DNA of 15,407 nt. Origin: Actinomycetota bacterium (GTDB lineage: Bacteria; Actinomycetota; Thermoleophilia; Gaiellales; Gaiellaceae). Location of the stretch: the NCBI GenBank assembly GCA_005883235.1, contig VAYE01000074.1, forward strand, positions 1 to 15,407. Reading direction: 5' to 3'. Positions 1 through 6,633 of this stretch are shown here, in pieces. Each line of letters starts with the position of its first letter. Positions within the stretch are counted from its first letter, which is position 1. A model generated the notes under the pieces. That model ran no database searches. It was not told the DNA's origin and saw only the letters and a list, made by a program, of their open reading frames with translations. The position numbers and the translations under genes were made by a program.

Positions 1-270
1 GGCTCGGCGACGCTGGCGTACTCCGGCGACACGGGTCCGTCCGAGAAGCTCGTCGACCTTGCGCGCGACGCCGACCTCTTCCTGTGCGAGGCGACGCTCG
101 AGCGGGGCGCGCTCGACGGCGAGCCGCGCGGGCACCTCGACATCGGCGAGGCGGTGGCCGCGTACGAGGCATCCGGGGCCAAGCGGCTCCTCGTCACGCA
201 CCGCCCCGACGAGCTGCCGCTCGACGACGGCCTCGAGCGTGCTCGCGACTGGATGGAGCTCGAGCTCTAG
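1..270 (+). CDS. MBL-fold metallohydrolase, C-terminal fragment
   Basis: This is the last 89 codons of a gene that begins before the window. The frame reads YSGDTGPSEKLVDLA near its start, then FLCEATLERG, GHLDIGEAV and, near the end, LLVTHRPDEL. In metallo-beta-lactamase-fold hydrolases of the RNase Z/phosphodiesterase-like group, the Asp of SGDTG and the His of the late THRP-like motif are metal ligands, and a GHL-type motif precedes the last His. The product is therefore probably a soluble two-metal hydrolase; substrate unknown. Third codon positions are almost all G or C, which supports this frame. Its TAG stop (268-270) overlaps the stop of the convergent SGNH gene, so no terminator fits between them. 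The family call is fairly safe; choosing between RNase Z, a cyclic nucleotide phosphodiesterase and another MBL hydrolase is not possible from this piece. Confidence 0.8.
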   Translation, partial: GSATLAYSGDTGPSEKLVDLARDADLFLCEATLERGALDGEPRGHLDIGEAVAAYEASGAKRLLVTHRPDELPLDDGLERARDWMELEL

Positions 271-875
271 GGAAGCCGGAAGGCGAGCTCGCCGAGCCGC
301 CGGTAGCCCGCCACCGACGGATGGTCGCCGTCCGAGGTCCAGTCGGCTCGCATCCGGCCGGGCCGCGCCGGGTCCTCCAGCGTGTCGTGGAAAGGCAGGA
401 TCGGGACGCGCTCCTCGGCGCCGATCGCCCGCACCAGCTCGTTCAGGCGCCGGATCGGCCCCTCGGCGGCGGGCCAGCCGTTGTTCCAGGGGAGCACGTC
501 GGCGAGCACGACCCGCAACCCGAGCCCGCGTCCGTCCCGCACCATCCGCCGCAGCGCCTCGGCCGCGGGCTCGACCTGCAGGCCCTGCGCCACGTCGTTG
601 ATCCCGCCCTGGACGACGAGAACCGCGGCTCCCGCCGCGCACCGTTCGAGCCGCCGCTCGATCTCCTCGGCCCGCTCCCCGTAGACGCCGCAGTTCACGA
701 ACTCGAGATCCGGATCGGCCTGCGCCGCCCACCACTCCCATTGGCTCCGCTCGTCGAGCGCTGCGGCGATCCGCCTCCGCACCGCAGGATCCGGATCCCA
801 GAGCGGCGACCCGGCCGTGATCGAGTCGCCGAGCGCGGCGACGACCAGGGACACGGCTTCGACCGAATGCGCCAC
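267..875 (-). CDS. SGNH/GDSL-type hydrolase (esterase/lipase-like)
   Basis: A 202-residue protein, a usual length for a single SGNH domain. Block I is LGDSIT with nucleophile Ser18; block II is NCGVYG with Gly near 63; block III is GGIND with Asn93; block V is SDGDHPS with Asp182 and His185 as the D-x-x-H pair. All four SGNH residues are present, so an active esterase, acyl-hydrolase or carbohydrate deacetylase is expected. I see no signal peptide, so it is probably cytoplasmic. The start is GTG at 873-875, 14 residues before the GDS motif, with a GAAGG-like ribosome site about 10 nt upstream on the minus strand. It converges on the MBL gene with interlocked stops (ctag at 267-270) and diverges from the small gene at 960. 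The natural substrate cannot be told from sequence. Confidence 0.9.
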   Translation of the reverse strand: MAHSVEAVSLVVAALGDSITAGSPLWDPDPAVRRRIAAALDERSQWEWWAAQADPDLEFVNCGVYGERAEEIERRLERCAAGAAVLVVQGGINDVAQGLQVEPAAEALRRMVRDGRGLGLRVVLADVLPWNNGWPAAEGPIRRLNELVRAIGAEERVPILPFHDTLEDPARPGRMRADWTSDGDHPSVAGYRRLGELAFRLP

Positions 876-948
876 GACAGGCTAACCTTCGCCCACACCA
901 TCGCTTCCCGACTCTCTTGCCCTCTCGGCCACTGAGCCGTGAAGGGAG

Positions 949-954
949 AGGAGG
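949..954 (+). promoter_or_regulatory. Shine-Dalgarno site of the small protein gene at 960
   Basis: AGGAGG lies 5 nt before the ATG at 960, inside a long purine run (941-959). It is one of the strongest ribosome sites in the window. It decides the start in favour of ATG 960 over the in-frame GTG at 939. Confidence 0.8.
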
Positions 955-959
955 GGAGG

Positions 960-1166
960 ATGCCCCTGTACGAGGTGCTGTTGCGCGACGGGTACGACGA
1001 GACCCGTCTCACCGATACGCCTCTGACCGTCGGGGAGACGATCACGATGCTCGGTCGCGAGTGGATTGTCGTCTCCGAGGAGCCGGCACAAGACGGAATC
1101 GCCGGTCGGTTCGGCTGCATACCGGCCCGGGGTGCGCGTCAGGACGACGCTCCTCCTCGACGCTAG
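960..1166 (+). CDS. Small conserved-looking hypothetical protein (68 aa)
   Basis: I do not recognise a named family. The 68-residue protein begins MPLYEVLLRDGYDETRL, has alternating hydrophobic residues suggesting several beta strands (TPLTVGETITMLGREWIVV), and has a charged, probably disordered tail after CIPARG. There is no signal peptide or membrane segment. It is supported by a perfect AGGAGG site 5 nt upstream of ATG, strong GC3 bias in the first 55 codons and tight coupling to the next gene: the kinase ATG at 1171 is 4 nt after this stop. It is probably the first gene of the kinase/regulator run, and may be an accessory protein of that system, though its role is unknown. A longer start at GTG 939 is possible but would place the ribosome site inside the coding region. 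Confidence 0.7.
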   Translation: MPLYEVLLRDGYDETRLTDTPLTVGETITMLGREWIVVSEEPAQDGIAGRFGCIPARGARQDDAPPRR

Positions 1167-1170
1167 CCCG

Positions 1171-2190
1171 ATGGCGCTTCAAGACGGTCTCGCCACGACG
1201 CCCCGGTTGCCCGATCTCCTCGGCCTCCTCGAGGACGGAATCGTGGCCGTGAGCGCCTCCTTGGAGATCGAGCTCGCGAACCCGGCCGCGCACGCGCTCT
1301 TCGGCGAAGACGTCCTGACCGCGGGACGCTCCCTGCCCGAGGTCTGGCACGGCGTCCTTTTGCGCGACCTGGTCCGCGCGAGCCTTCGAGCCCCGCAGAC
1401 GGCCCAGGAGGCACGCGTCCACGCCGGAGGTCGAAGCTACCTGGTTCGCTCCGGCGGGACCGGCGACGGCCGCTTCGCCCTGCTCGTCTTCCGTGACGTC
1501 TCCGCGCAGATGCGACTGGCCGAACGCGACTTCGTGACGAACGCGGCCCACCAGCTGCGCTCGCCGGTGGCGGCCATCTCGGGCGTCGTCGAGGTCCTCC
1601 AGAGCGGCGCGAAGGACGTGCCCGAGGAGCGGGACCGCTTCCTCGCGCACCTCGAGCGCGAGTGCGCGCGCCTCTCACGCGCGACCCGGGCTCTCTTGAC
1701 GCTCGCCCGCGCTCAGAATGGAAGCGAGCCCGCGCAGCTCGAGGTCGTCGAGCTGCGCGCCTTGCTGGAGACGGTCGCGCGCGGCCTCAAGATACGTCCC
1801 GGCGTCGCCGTCGAGGTGGAGTGCCCGGACGACCTCGTTCTCTTCGCCGCCGCGGACCTCCTTGCCGAAGCGCTTGCGAACATCGCCGCCAACGCGGCCA
1901 GGCACACGCGGGACGGACGGATCTCCCTCGTCGGGCGCCACGTAAGCGACAACACGGTCGTGGTCGAGATCAGCGACACCGGCAGCGGGATGCCGGCTGA
2001 CGTGCGCGATCGAGCAACCGAGCGCTTCTTCCGTCGCGAGGGCGACACCGAAGAGGGCTTCGGGCTCGGTCTCGCGATCGCGGCCGAGGCGCTCGAGGCC
2101 ACCGGCGCGACCTTCGAGCTGGAGTCGACGCCCGGCTCGGGGACGACAGCACGCATGACGTTCAAAGCCGGCCGGCTCGTCAGTACGTGA
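1171..2190 (+). CDS. Soluble PAS-domain sensor histidine kinase
   Basis: A 339-residue histidine kinase. Residues about 10-105 form a PAS-like sensor (LEDGIVAVSASLEIELANP, NPAAHALFG). The dimerisation/phosphoacceptor domain follows at about 110-180, with the H-box NAAHQLRSPVAAI and His127. The ATPase domain at about 200-335 shows the N-box ANIAANAARHT, G1 motif DTGSGMP, an F-box and G2 (FGLGLAIA), and a final G-rich STPGSGTTARM. All catalytic boxes are present. No membrane helix is visible, so it should sense a cytoplasmic signal or a partner protein. It would phosphorylate the regulator whose GTG start overlaps its stop (GTGA, 2187-2190). The ATG at 1171 lies 4 nt after the upstream stop but has a poor ribosome site, so translation may be coupled. 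In-frame GTG 1132 and TTG 1066 are less likely alternatives that overlap the upstream gene. Confidence 0.93.
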   Translation: MALQDGLATTPRLPDLLGLLEDGIVAVSASLEIELANPAAHALFGEDVLTAGRSLPEVWHGVLLRDLVRASLRAPQTAQEARVHAGGRSYLVRSGGTGDGRFALLVFRDVSAQMRLAERDFVTNAAHQLRSPVAAISGVVEVLQSGAKDVPEERDRFLAHLERECARLSRATRALLTLARAQNGSEPAQLEVVELRALLETVARGLKIRPGVAVEVECPDDLVLFAAADLLAEALANIAANAARHTRDGRISLVGRHVSDNTVVVEISDTGSGMPADVRDRATERFFRREGDTEEGFGLGLAIAAEALEATGATFELESTPGSGTTARMTFKAGRLVST

Positions 2191-2873
2191 GCCAGCGGAT
2201 CCTCGTCGTCGACGACGAGCCGGCGATCGTCGACGCCGTGAGCTACGCGCTGCGGGCCTCCGGCTTCGAGGTCGACGGCTACAGCGACGGCGAGACCGCG
2301 CTCGAGGCGGCACGGACGACGCGCTACGACGTGCTGGTCCTCGACGTCCGGCTCCCCGGCCTGTCGGGAATCGAGATCTGCCGCCGCCTCCGCGACGAGA
2401 GCGACGTCCCGATCCTCCTCCTGACCGCCATGGACGCGGAGGTCGACCGCGTGCTCGGGCTCGAAGCGGGCGCCGACGACTACGTGACGAAGCCGTTCTC
2501 GGTCGCCGAGCTCGTGAGCCGCGTCCGCGCGATCCTGCGCCGCCGCAATCTCGACCGCGCCTCCGGGAACGGCGTACGGCACGTCGGTTCGCTCCAGCTC
2601 GACCTTGCGCGCCACGAGGTGCGAATCGAGGGCAAGACCGTCCGTTTGACCCCGTCCGAGTTCCGGTTGCTCGCCCTCCTCGCCGAAGAGCCCGAACGCG
2701 TCTACAGCCGCCGCGAGATCATGCAGCACCTCTGGGACAGCACGTACGTCGGCGACCAGCGCGCCTGCGACATCCACGTCTCGAACCTCAGGCGGAAGAT
2801 CGAGGAGATGCCCGGAGCCCCGACGCGGCTCGTGACCGTGCGCGGGGTGGGCTACAAGCTCCTCGCCGTGTGA
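2187..2873 (+). CDS. OmpR/PhoB-family response regulator
   Basis: A 228-residue two-domain response regulator of normal length. The receiver (about 1-120) has the acidic pair Asp9/Asp10, phosphoacceptor Asp53 (VLVLDVRLPG), Thr80 and Lys102 (DDYVTKPF). The winged-helix DNA-binding domain (about 130-228) contains LTPSEFRLLALLAEEP, the recognition region SRREIMQHLW and CDIHVSNLRRKIE, ending RGVGYKLLAV. All switch residues are intact, so it should be a phosphorylation-controlled transcription factor that dimerises and binds direct repeats. It starts with GTG at 2187, overlapping the kinase stop by 4 nt, so the two are translationally coupled as a cognate pair. Targets may include the next operon: 11-nt-spaced repeats lie just after its stop. 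The PhoB/MprA-like label is family-level only. Confidence 0.96.
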   Translation: MSQRILVVDDEPAIVDAVSYALRASGFEVDGYSDGETALEAARTTRYDVLVLDVRLPGLSGIEICRRLRDESDVPILLLTAMDAEVDRVLGLEAGADDYVTKPFSVAELVSRVRAILRRRNLDRASGNGVRHVGSLQLDLARHEVRIEGKTVRLTPSEFRLLALLAEEPERVYSRREIMQHLWDSTYVGDQRACDIHVSNLRRKIEEMPGAPTRLVTVRGVGYKLLAV

Positions 2874-2875
2874 GC

Positions 2876-2908
2876 GAATCTCAAGAGAGGTCATAGAGAA
2901 TCCTCAAC
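2876..2908 (+). promoter_or_regulatory. Three 11-nt steps before the STAS gene, candidate regulator site
   Basis: The sequence divides into three consecutive 11-mers: GAATCTCAAGA (2876), GAGGTCATAGA (2887) and GAATCCTCAAC (2898). The first and third are nearly the same (GAATC then TCAA, one base offset); the middle shares only the leading GA and the TCA core. OmpR/PhoB-type regulators typically bind head-to-tail repeats on this 11-nt pitch. It is AT-richer than the flanks and sits between the regulator stop and the STAS start, so it may be the promoter-operator of STAS-ANTAR. This is inference from spacing only. Confidence 0.35.
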
Positions 2909-2913
2909 ACGCG

Positions 2914-3297
2914 GTGGCTAGCGTGCCGCCGATGAGCGTGACGGGGGTCAGGGCCACGACCGCTCAGGTCGGCGCCGATGGGTACGTCGTCTCGGTGGCC
3001 GGGGAGCTGGACCTCGCGACCGCCGGCCGGCTCGGCGAGGAGCTCGACCGAACCGCCGCGCGCGGCGCACGGCGGATGATCGTCGACCTGGCCGGCCTGA
3101 CGTTCATGGACTCGGTGGCCCTCGGGGTCCTGACGGCCGCCGCGCGCCGGTTACGGGACGACGGCGGGGTCTTCGTCGTCGTCTCGCAGGACCCGCGCAT
3201 CCTGCGCGTGTTCGAGCTGACCGGGCTCGACCGGGTCTTCCGGATCGAGCGCTCGCTCGCCGAAGCAGTCGAAGAGGTGATCAATGGAGGTCTCTAG
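2914..3297 (+). CDS. STAS-domain anti-sigma factor antagonist
   Basis: A 127-residue single STAS domain of the SpoIIAA/RsbV type. GELDLATAGRLGEEL is the usual beta-alpha start. The phosphorylation loop is VDLAGLTFMDSVALGVL, with Ser67 aligning to the phosphorylated Ser58 of B. subtilis SpoIIAA. The common following Ser-Gly is Val-Ala here. The end, FELTGLDRVFRIERSLAEA, matches the family. Known family members bind an anti-sigma kinase when unphosphorylated and so free a sigma factor; no such kinase or sigma factor gene is in the window, so the partner is elsewhere or the protein has another role. The start is uncertain: GTG 2914, or ATG 2932, neither with a clear ribosome site. It overlaps the ANTAR gene by 14 nt, implying co-transcription, and follows the regulator after 40 nt. 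Confidence 0.93.
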   Translation: MASVPPMSVTGVRATTAQVGADGYVVSVAGELDLATAGRLGEELDRTAARGARRMIVDLAGLTFMDSVALGVLTAAARRLRDDGGVFVVVSQDPRILRVFELTGLDRVFRIERSLAEAVEEVINGGL

Positions 3298-3601
3298 CGA
3301 CGGGGACGGTGACGGCCTCGCCGGTCGAGAGAAGCGACTGGAAGACCTCGTCGTCTCCCTGGCGGAGGACAACGCCCACCTCCAGCGCGCGCTCGACTCC
3401 CGCATCCTCATCGAGCAGGCGAAGGGCGTGCTCGCGGAGCGTTTCGCGCTCGATGTCGGCGACGCGTTCGAGCTCTTGCGCAGGTCGGCGCGAAACAACC
3501 GCGTCCGGCTCCACGACCTCGCGGCGCGCGTCGTCGAGTCCCGGGTGACGCCGCCGGAGATCGACGTTCCTAGGCCTGCCGACTCTCCAGCTGAGCGCTG
3601 A
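3284..3601 (+). CDS. Small ANTAR-domain RNA-binding protein
   Basis: A 105-residue protein. Residues about 14-40 are heptad-like (REKRLEDLVVSLAEDNAHLQ), a likely coiled coil. Residues about 36-88 are an ANTAR domain: SRILIEQAKGVLAERF with the conserved Ala-Lys-Gly (46-48), AFELLRRSARNNRVRLHDLA and AARVVES. ANTAR proteins bind paired RNA hairpins and prevent transcription termination; many have a receiver, PAS or GAF sensor, which is absent here, so control may come through dimerisation or a partner. The ribosome site GAGGTGATC just before ATG 3284 is close to the full anti-SD complement and lies inside the STAS gene. The last 32 nt overlap the convergent DUF2339 gene. After residue 88 the tail is Pro-rich and probably disordered. 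Confidence 0.9.
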   Translation: MEVSSDGDGDGLAGREKRLEDLVVSLAEDNAHLQRALDSRILIEQAKGVLAERFALDVGDAFELLRRSARNNRVRLHDLAARVVESRVTPPEIDVPRPADSPAER

Positions 3602-6264
3602 GCCGCTGGTAGAAGAAGCCGGCGAGGAGGAGAACGGCGCCGACGGCGAGGAACGAGAGCGCCCGCGCCACCGAGTTCAGGAAGGCGAGGTCGTAGAGGA
3701 AGAGCTTCGCCAGGCTGACCCCGAACAGCGCAAAGCCGCCGAGCCGGAGCGCTCGCATTCGGCGGGTCAGCCCTGCGTACAGGAGCAAGAGCCCGAGCGC
3801 GCCCCAGAAGGCGCTCACCGCAGTGTGGCCGCGCTGGAAGTTCGTCTTCACGTCGCCCCCCGGAGCGACCCGTTCGGCCACCTCGAGGATCGTCAGAGAC
3901 AGGCCGTAGACGGCCACGACCACGGCGGCCCAGGCGCTCCAGGCCCGCCAGCGCACGTCTGAGAAGAGACACAGGCGCGAGAACACCACCGTCGCTGCGA
4001 CGACGATCGCCACGCTCGCGATTCCCGTCGCCGGGTGCGCGGCCGCGCGGACGAGCGCGCTCGGCGGCGCCTCCTCGCCGATCGTCCAGCCGAGGGCGAT
4101 CGTGAGGTAGGCGAGCGAGGCGAGCTGGAAGCGGCGCTCGTCGGCGAGGACCGCGAGCCAGGCCAGCGCGGCCGCGCTCGCGCCCCAGGCGAGGGTGAGC
4201 CAGGCGCCCGATACGAGAACGGCATCGGCGCCTGCGGCCACGACGAGCGCAAGTGCCCAGAGGAGCGTGCTGAGGTCGCGGTGGAGGCCGAACGCGCCGG
4301 CCGCGAGCGCCCCGTAGACGGCGGCGAGGCCGAGAAGCGCGAGGCCCAGGAGGTCGATCCCCGCGACGTGACCCTCGACGAGCGTCGTGAGCGCCGACAG
4401 CCCGAGGCCGAGCGGAACGACGCTTCCGACCACGGCGACGACGTCGAGGCGCCCCTCGTGCTCCCTGAGCAGCTGGAAGAGATAACCGGCAAGCAGGAGG
4501 CAGGCGCCGACCGCGAGGAACGAGTAGGAGCGGAGCGTCGCGTCGAGCTCGCGCGCGTCGTAGAGGCCGAGCTTCCCGAGCGTGAACACGAGCCAGCCGA
4601 GGCCAGCGAACGTGATCGCACGCGAGGGCCGGCGGAGGCCGACGACGACCGTCGCCAGACCAACGAGCCCCCACGTGGCGCTCACGACCACGTGGCCGCG
4701 GTCGAACCAGGTCTGGACGTCGCCGGCGCCGAGCTCGAACAGCTCGAGGACGACGAGCGAGAGCGCGTAGACGCCGAGCAGCGTGGCCGCGCTCACCAGA
4801 GCGCGGCGGACGATCGGCTGCGCCTGGCGAAGCTCCTGGAGCGGTTGCGCGAGGAACGAGAGCGCGCCCTCCTCCGGCTCCGGCTCGATCTCCGGCTCGC
4901 GCGCGAACCAGGCCGCGACGAGCGCGGCGGCCCCGAGCACCGCGATCGTCGGCGCCCCGCGGCCCGGGTGCGGATTCGGGTCGAAGAGCCGGTCGAGCCG
5001 GGCCTCGAAGGCCAGCGCGTGTCCGAGCGCGAGGACGAGGTAGGCGAAGGAGCCGAGCTGGAAGCGCAGCTCGCCCGTTCGCCAGGCGAGCCAGGCGAGG
5101 AGCGCTCCCTCGACCGCCCAGGCATAGGTGAGGCTGGCGCCCGAGAGGAGGTCGGCGAGAGCGATCGCGCCGACGGCGAGACCCGTTGCGCCGAGGAGCA
5201 CGCTCAGCCGTCGCGCGCCGGGCCGGACGAAGAAAGCGGCCGAGAGTGCGCCGTAGGCGAGCGCCGAAATCCCGAGGACGACGCCCTCGCGGTCGAGTCG
5301 CCCCCAGCTTCCGTCGAGCAACCAGGCCGCGGAGAGGACGGCGAAGCCGGCCGAGAGGAGGACGAGGCTCGCAGTCAGGCGGGCCAGGCGTTCGCCCGCA
5401 ACCTGGAGCTGCCAGCCGAGCGCGGCCCCGACGTAGAGCGCCCAGAACACGACCGCGACCGCGAACCGGCTCCACTGCAGCCCGTCGGTGTCGAGCACGA
5501 GCGCGCCCACCTGGGCGAGGCAGGACGAGGAAGGCGGGCACGGCCATCGCGCCGACGAGGCCCAGGCCGGCGACGATCTCGGACGTCCACGCGAGCGAGA
5601 CGGCGAGTCCGAGCCCTGCGATCGCGGCGGCCGCGACGAGCGCGCCCCAGGTCGGCAGCATGTCGTAGAGCGCAGTGGCCGCAAGCAGCGTGGCGTAGCC
5701 GCCCGCGATCCCGGCTCCGACTGCGGCGAGGGCCGAATAGAGGGAGCCGTACCGCCGCTCGAGCCAGAGCCCAGCGGCGAAGACGAGGAGCGATGCCCCA
5801 GCGCCGAAGCCGATGCGCATCCCCGGCCCGATCCAGCCCCGGTTCACCGCGAGGACGAAGAAGAAGACGACGCCGAGCAGGGTCACGACCCCTCCGGCCC
5901 ACGCGAGCGCCTTGGCGCCGAACAGGTCCTCGAGCGAGAGGTCGGGGAATCGCACCTCGCGGTCCCACACCGACGGCTCGGCTTCGGCGGCCGGCGCCGG
6001 CGCGGCGGAGGCAGCGACCGGCTCCGTGACCGGCTCGGGCCGCGGGCCTTGGCGCCAGCGGCCCCGCTCGTCCTGCCACCACTCCGCCGGCGGCGCTGGG
6101 ATAGGCGGCGGCTTCGGTACGACCGGCGCGGCCCATGGGTCGGGCTCCGGCGCCGCGATCCGCGCCGCCCGCGCGAGCGCCCGGATCTCGTGCAGCTCGC
6201 CCTCGAGCCCCTGCAGCTTGCGCTCGAGGTCGTCGATGCGCGCGAGGAGCTCGTCGGTGCTCAC
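3570..6264 (-). CDS. Giant DUF2339 multi-pass membrane protein, frameshifted
   Basis: Two overlapping frames make one protein of about 897 residues. The first part (GTG 6264 down to about 5521) has an N-terminal coiled coil (LLARIDDLERKLQGLEGEL), a Pro/Ala-rich linker with an EWWQDERGRWRQ segment, then the first membrane helices (AWAGGVVTLLGVVFFFVLAV). The second part (about 5519 to the stop at 3570) continues with many hydrophobic helices and ends ALSFLAVGAVLLLAGFFYQRL. This layout and the FLYD/SFLAVG endings fit the DUF2339 predicted-membrane-protein family, whose function is unknown. GC3 places the frame switch at 5519-5524; removing one base there restores a single frame (2695 nt is 3n+1). 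Residue blocks encoded at about 4455-4775 and 3580-3910 are clearly repeated. The start overlaps the XRE stop (GTGA, 6261-6264), so the two are co-translated. Whether the frameshift is real or an assembly error is open. Confidence 0.85.
5514..5524 (-). other. Frameshift point in the DUF2339 gene
   Basis: On the minus strand the upstream frame reads ...AFLVL with codon ending at 5521; the downstream frame resumes at 5519 as LAQVGALVLDT. Both are GC3-rich up to this point and lose that bias beyond it. One extra C in the CC at 5519-5520 explains it. The sequence is not a long homopolymer and shows no classic slippery heptamer. Confidence 0.75.
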
Positions 6265-6566
6265 GAGACCTCGGGCTCCTGTCGTGGGCGGAGCTCGACG
6301 GCCAGCTCGCAGTCGAGCGCGTCCGCGATGCGAAGCAGCGTGTCGATCCGCGGCGGCCTCCCACCGGCCTCGAGGCGCGCGATCGCCGACTGCGTCGTGC
6401 CCACGAGCTCAGCCAGCTCCCGCTGCGAGAGCTTGCGGGCGGTTCGCTGCTTCACGACCTGCTCGGCGATCCGCGCGAAGAACCATCCGTCGTCCTCGAC
6501 GCGCGCGAGACGCGCGCGTGCCTTTTCGCCGAGGCGTGACAGCGGGCGTGGCGCCGGGTCGGTCAT
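6261..6566 (-). CDS. XRE-family helix-turn-helix repressor (HigA-like)
   Basis: A 101-residue protein. After a charged 40-residue N-terminus (EKARARLARVEDDGWFFARI) comes an XRE helix-turn-helix at about 36-90: RKLSQRELAELVGTTQSAIARLEAG, with recognition helix around TTQSAIARLE, then RPPRIDTLLRIADALDCEL. This arrangement is typical of HigA-type antitoxins and similar small repressors. No HigB/RelE-like toxin gene flanks it; instead the stop overlaps the start of the DUF2339 gene by 4 nt, so the two are one operon. A near-consensus promoter with a 30-bp dyad over its -10 box lies 26-67 nt upstream of the ATG, strongly suggesting autoregulation. The ribosome site is weak (AAGAGA). It is probably a DNA-binding repressor; the signal is unknown. 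Confidence 0.88.
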   Translation of the reverse strand: MTDPAPRPLSRLGEKARARLARVEDDGWFFARIAEQVVKQRTARKLSQRELAELVGTTQSAIARLEAGGRPPRIDTLLRIADALDCELAVELRPRQEPEVS

Positions 6567-6591
6567 CGCTGTCTCTTCGCGACGCTGTATC

Positions 6592-6621
6592 GCATACCTG
6601 CTATGACTATAGCAGGAATGC
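6592..6621. promoter_or_regulatory. 30-bp dyad operator over the XRE promoter
   Basis: Left arm GCATACCTGCTAT (6592-6604) and right arm ATAGCAGGAATGC (6609-6621) are inverted repeats with one mismatch in 13 and a 4-nt centre (gact); the inner 8 bp are perfect. The dyad covers the -10 box. TGCTATG recurs at 6599-6605 and 6619-6625, so a third half-site lies on the -35 side. The placement fits repression by the XRE protein encoded just downstream. Binding by that protein is inference. Confidence 0.65.
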
Positions 6622-6633
6622 TATGTATGTCAA
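6606..6633 (-). promoter_or_regulatory. Sigma-70-type promoter of the XRE-DUF2339 operon
   Basis: On the minus strand TTGACA (6633-6628) is followed after 16 nt by TATAGT (6611-6606), giving a start point near 6599 and a leader of about 33 nt before ATG 6566. It is a near-consensus pair in an AT-rich patch unlike its surroundings. The -35 box contains the TGA stop of the upstream aminotransferase gene (6632-6630). Confidence 0.72.

Noticed and set aside
3284..3601. ANTAR target double hairpin near the ANTAR gene
   Set aside because: I looked in the gaps at 876-959, 2874-2913 and 7815-8002 and found no convincing pair of hairpins with the expected loops; target probably elsewhere.
5514..5524. 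Programmed ribosomal frameshift in DUF2339
   Set aside because: No slippery heptamer or obvious stimulatory element at the site; an indel is simpler.
4035..6029. Very long plus-strand open frame (664 residues) opposite the DUF2339 gene
   Set aside because: Its product is low-complexity Arg/Glu/Ala-rich, typical of the antisense of a GC-rich gene; the minus strand encodes coherent membrane helices with GC3 bias.
6261..6566. HigBA-type toxin-antitoxin locus
   Set aside because: The XRE protein resembles an antitoxin, but no small toxin-like gene lies on either side; the partner is a DUF2339 membrane protein.
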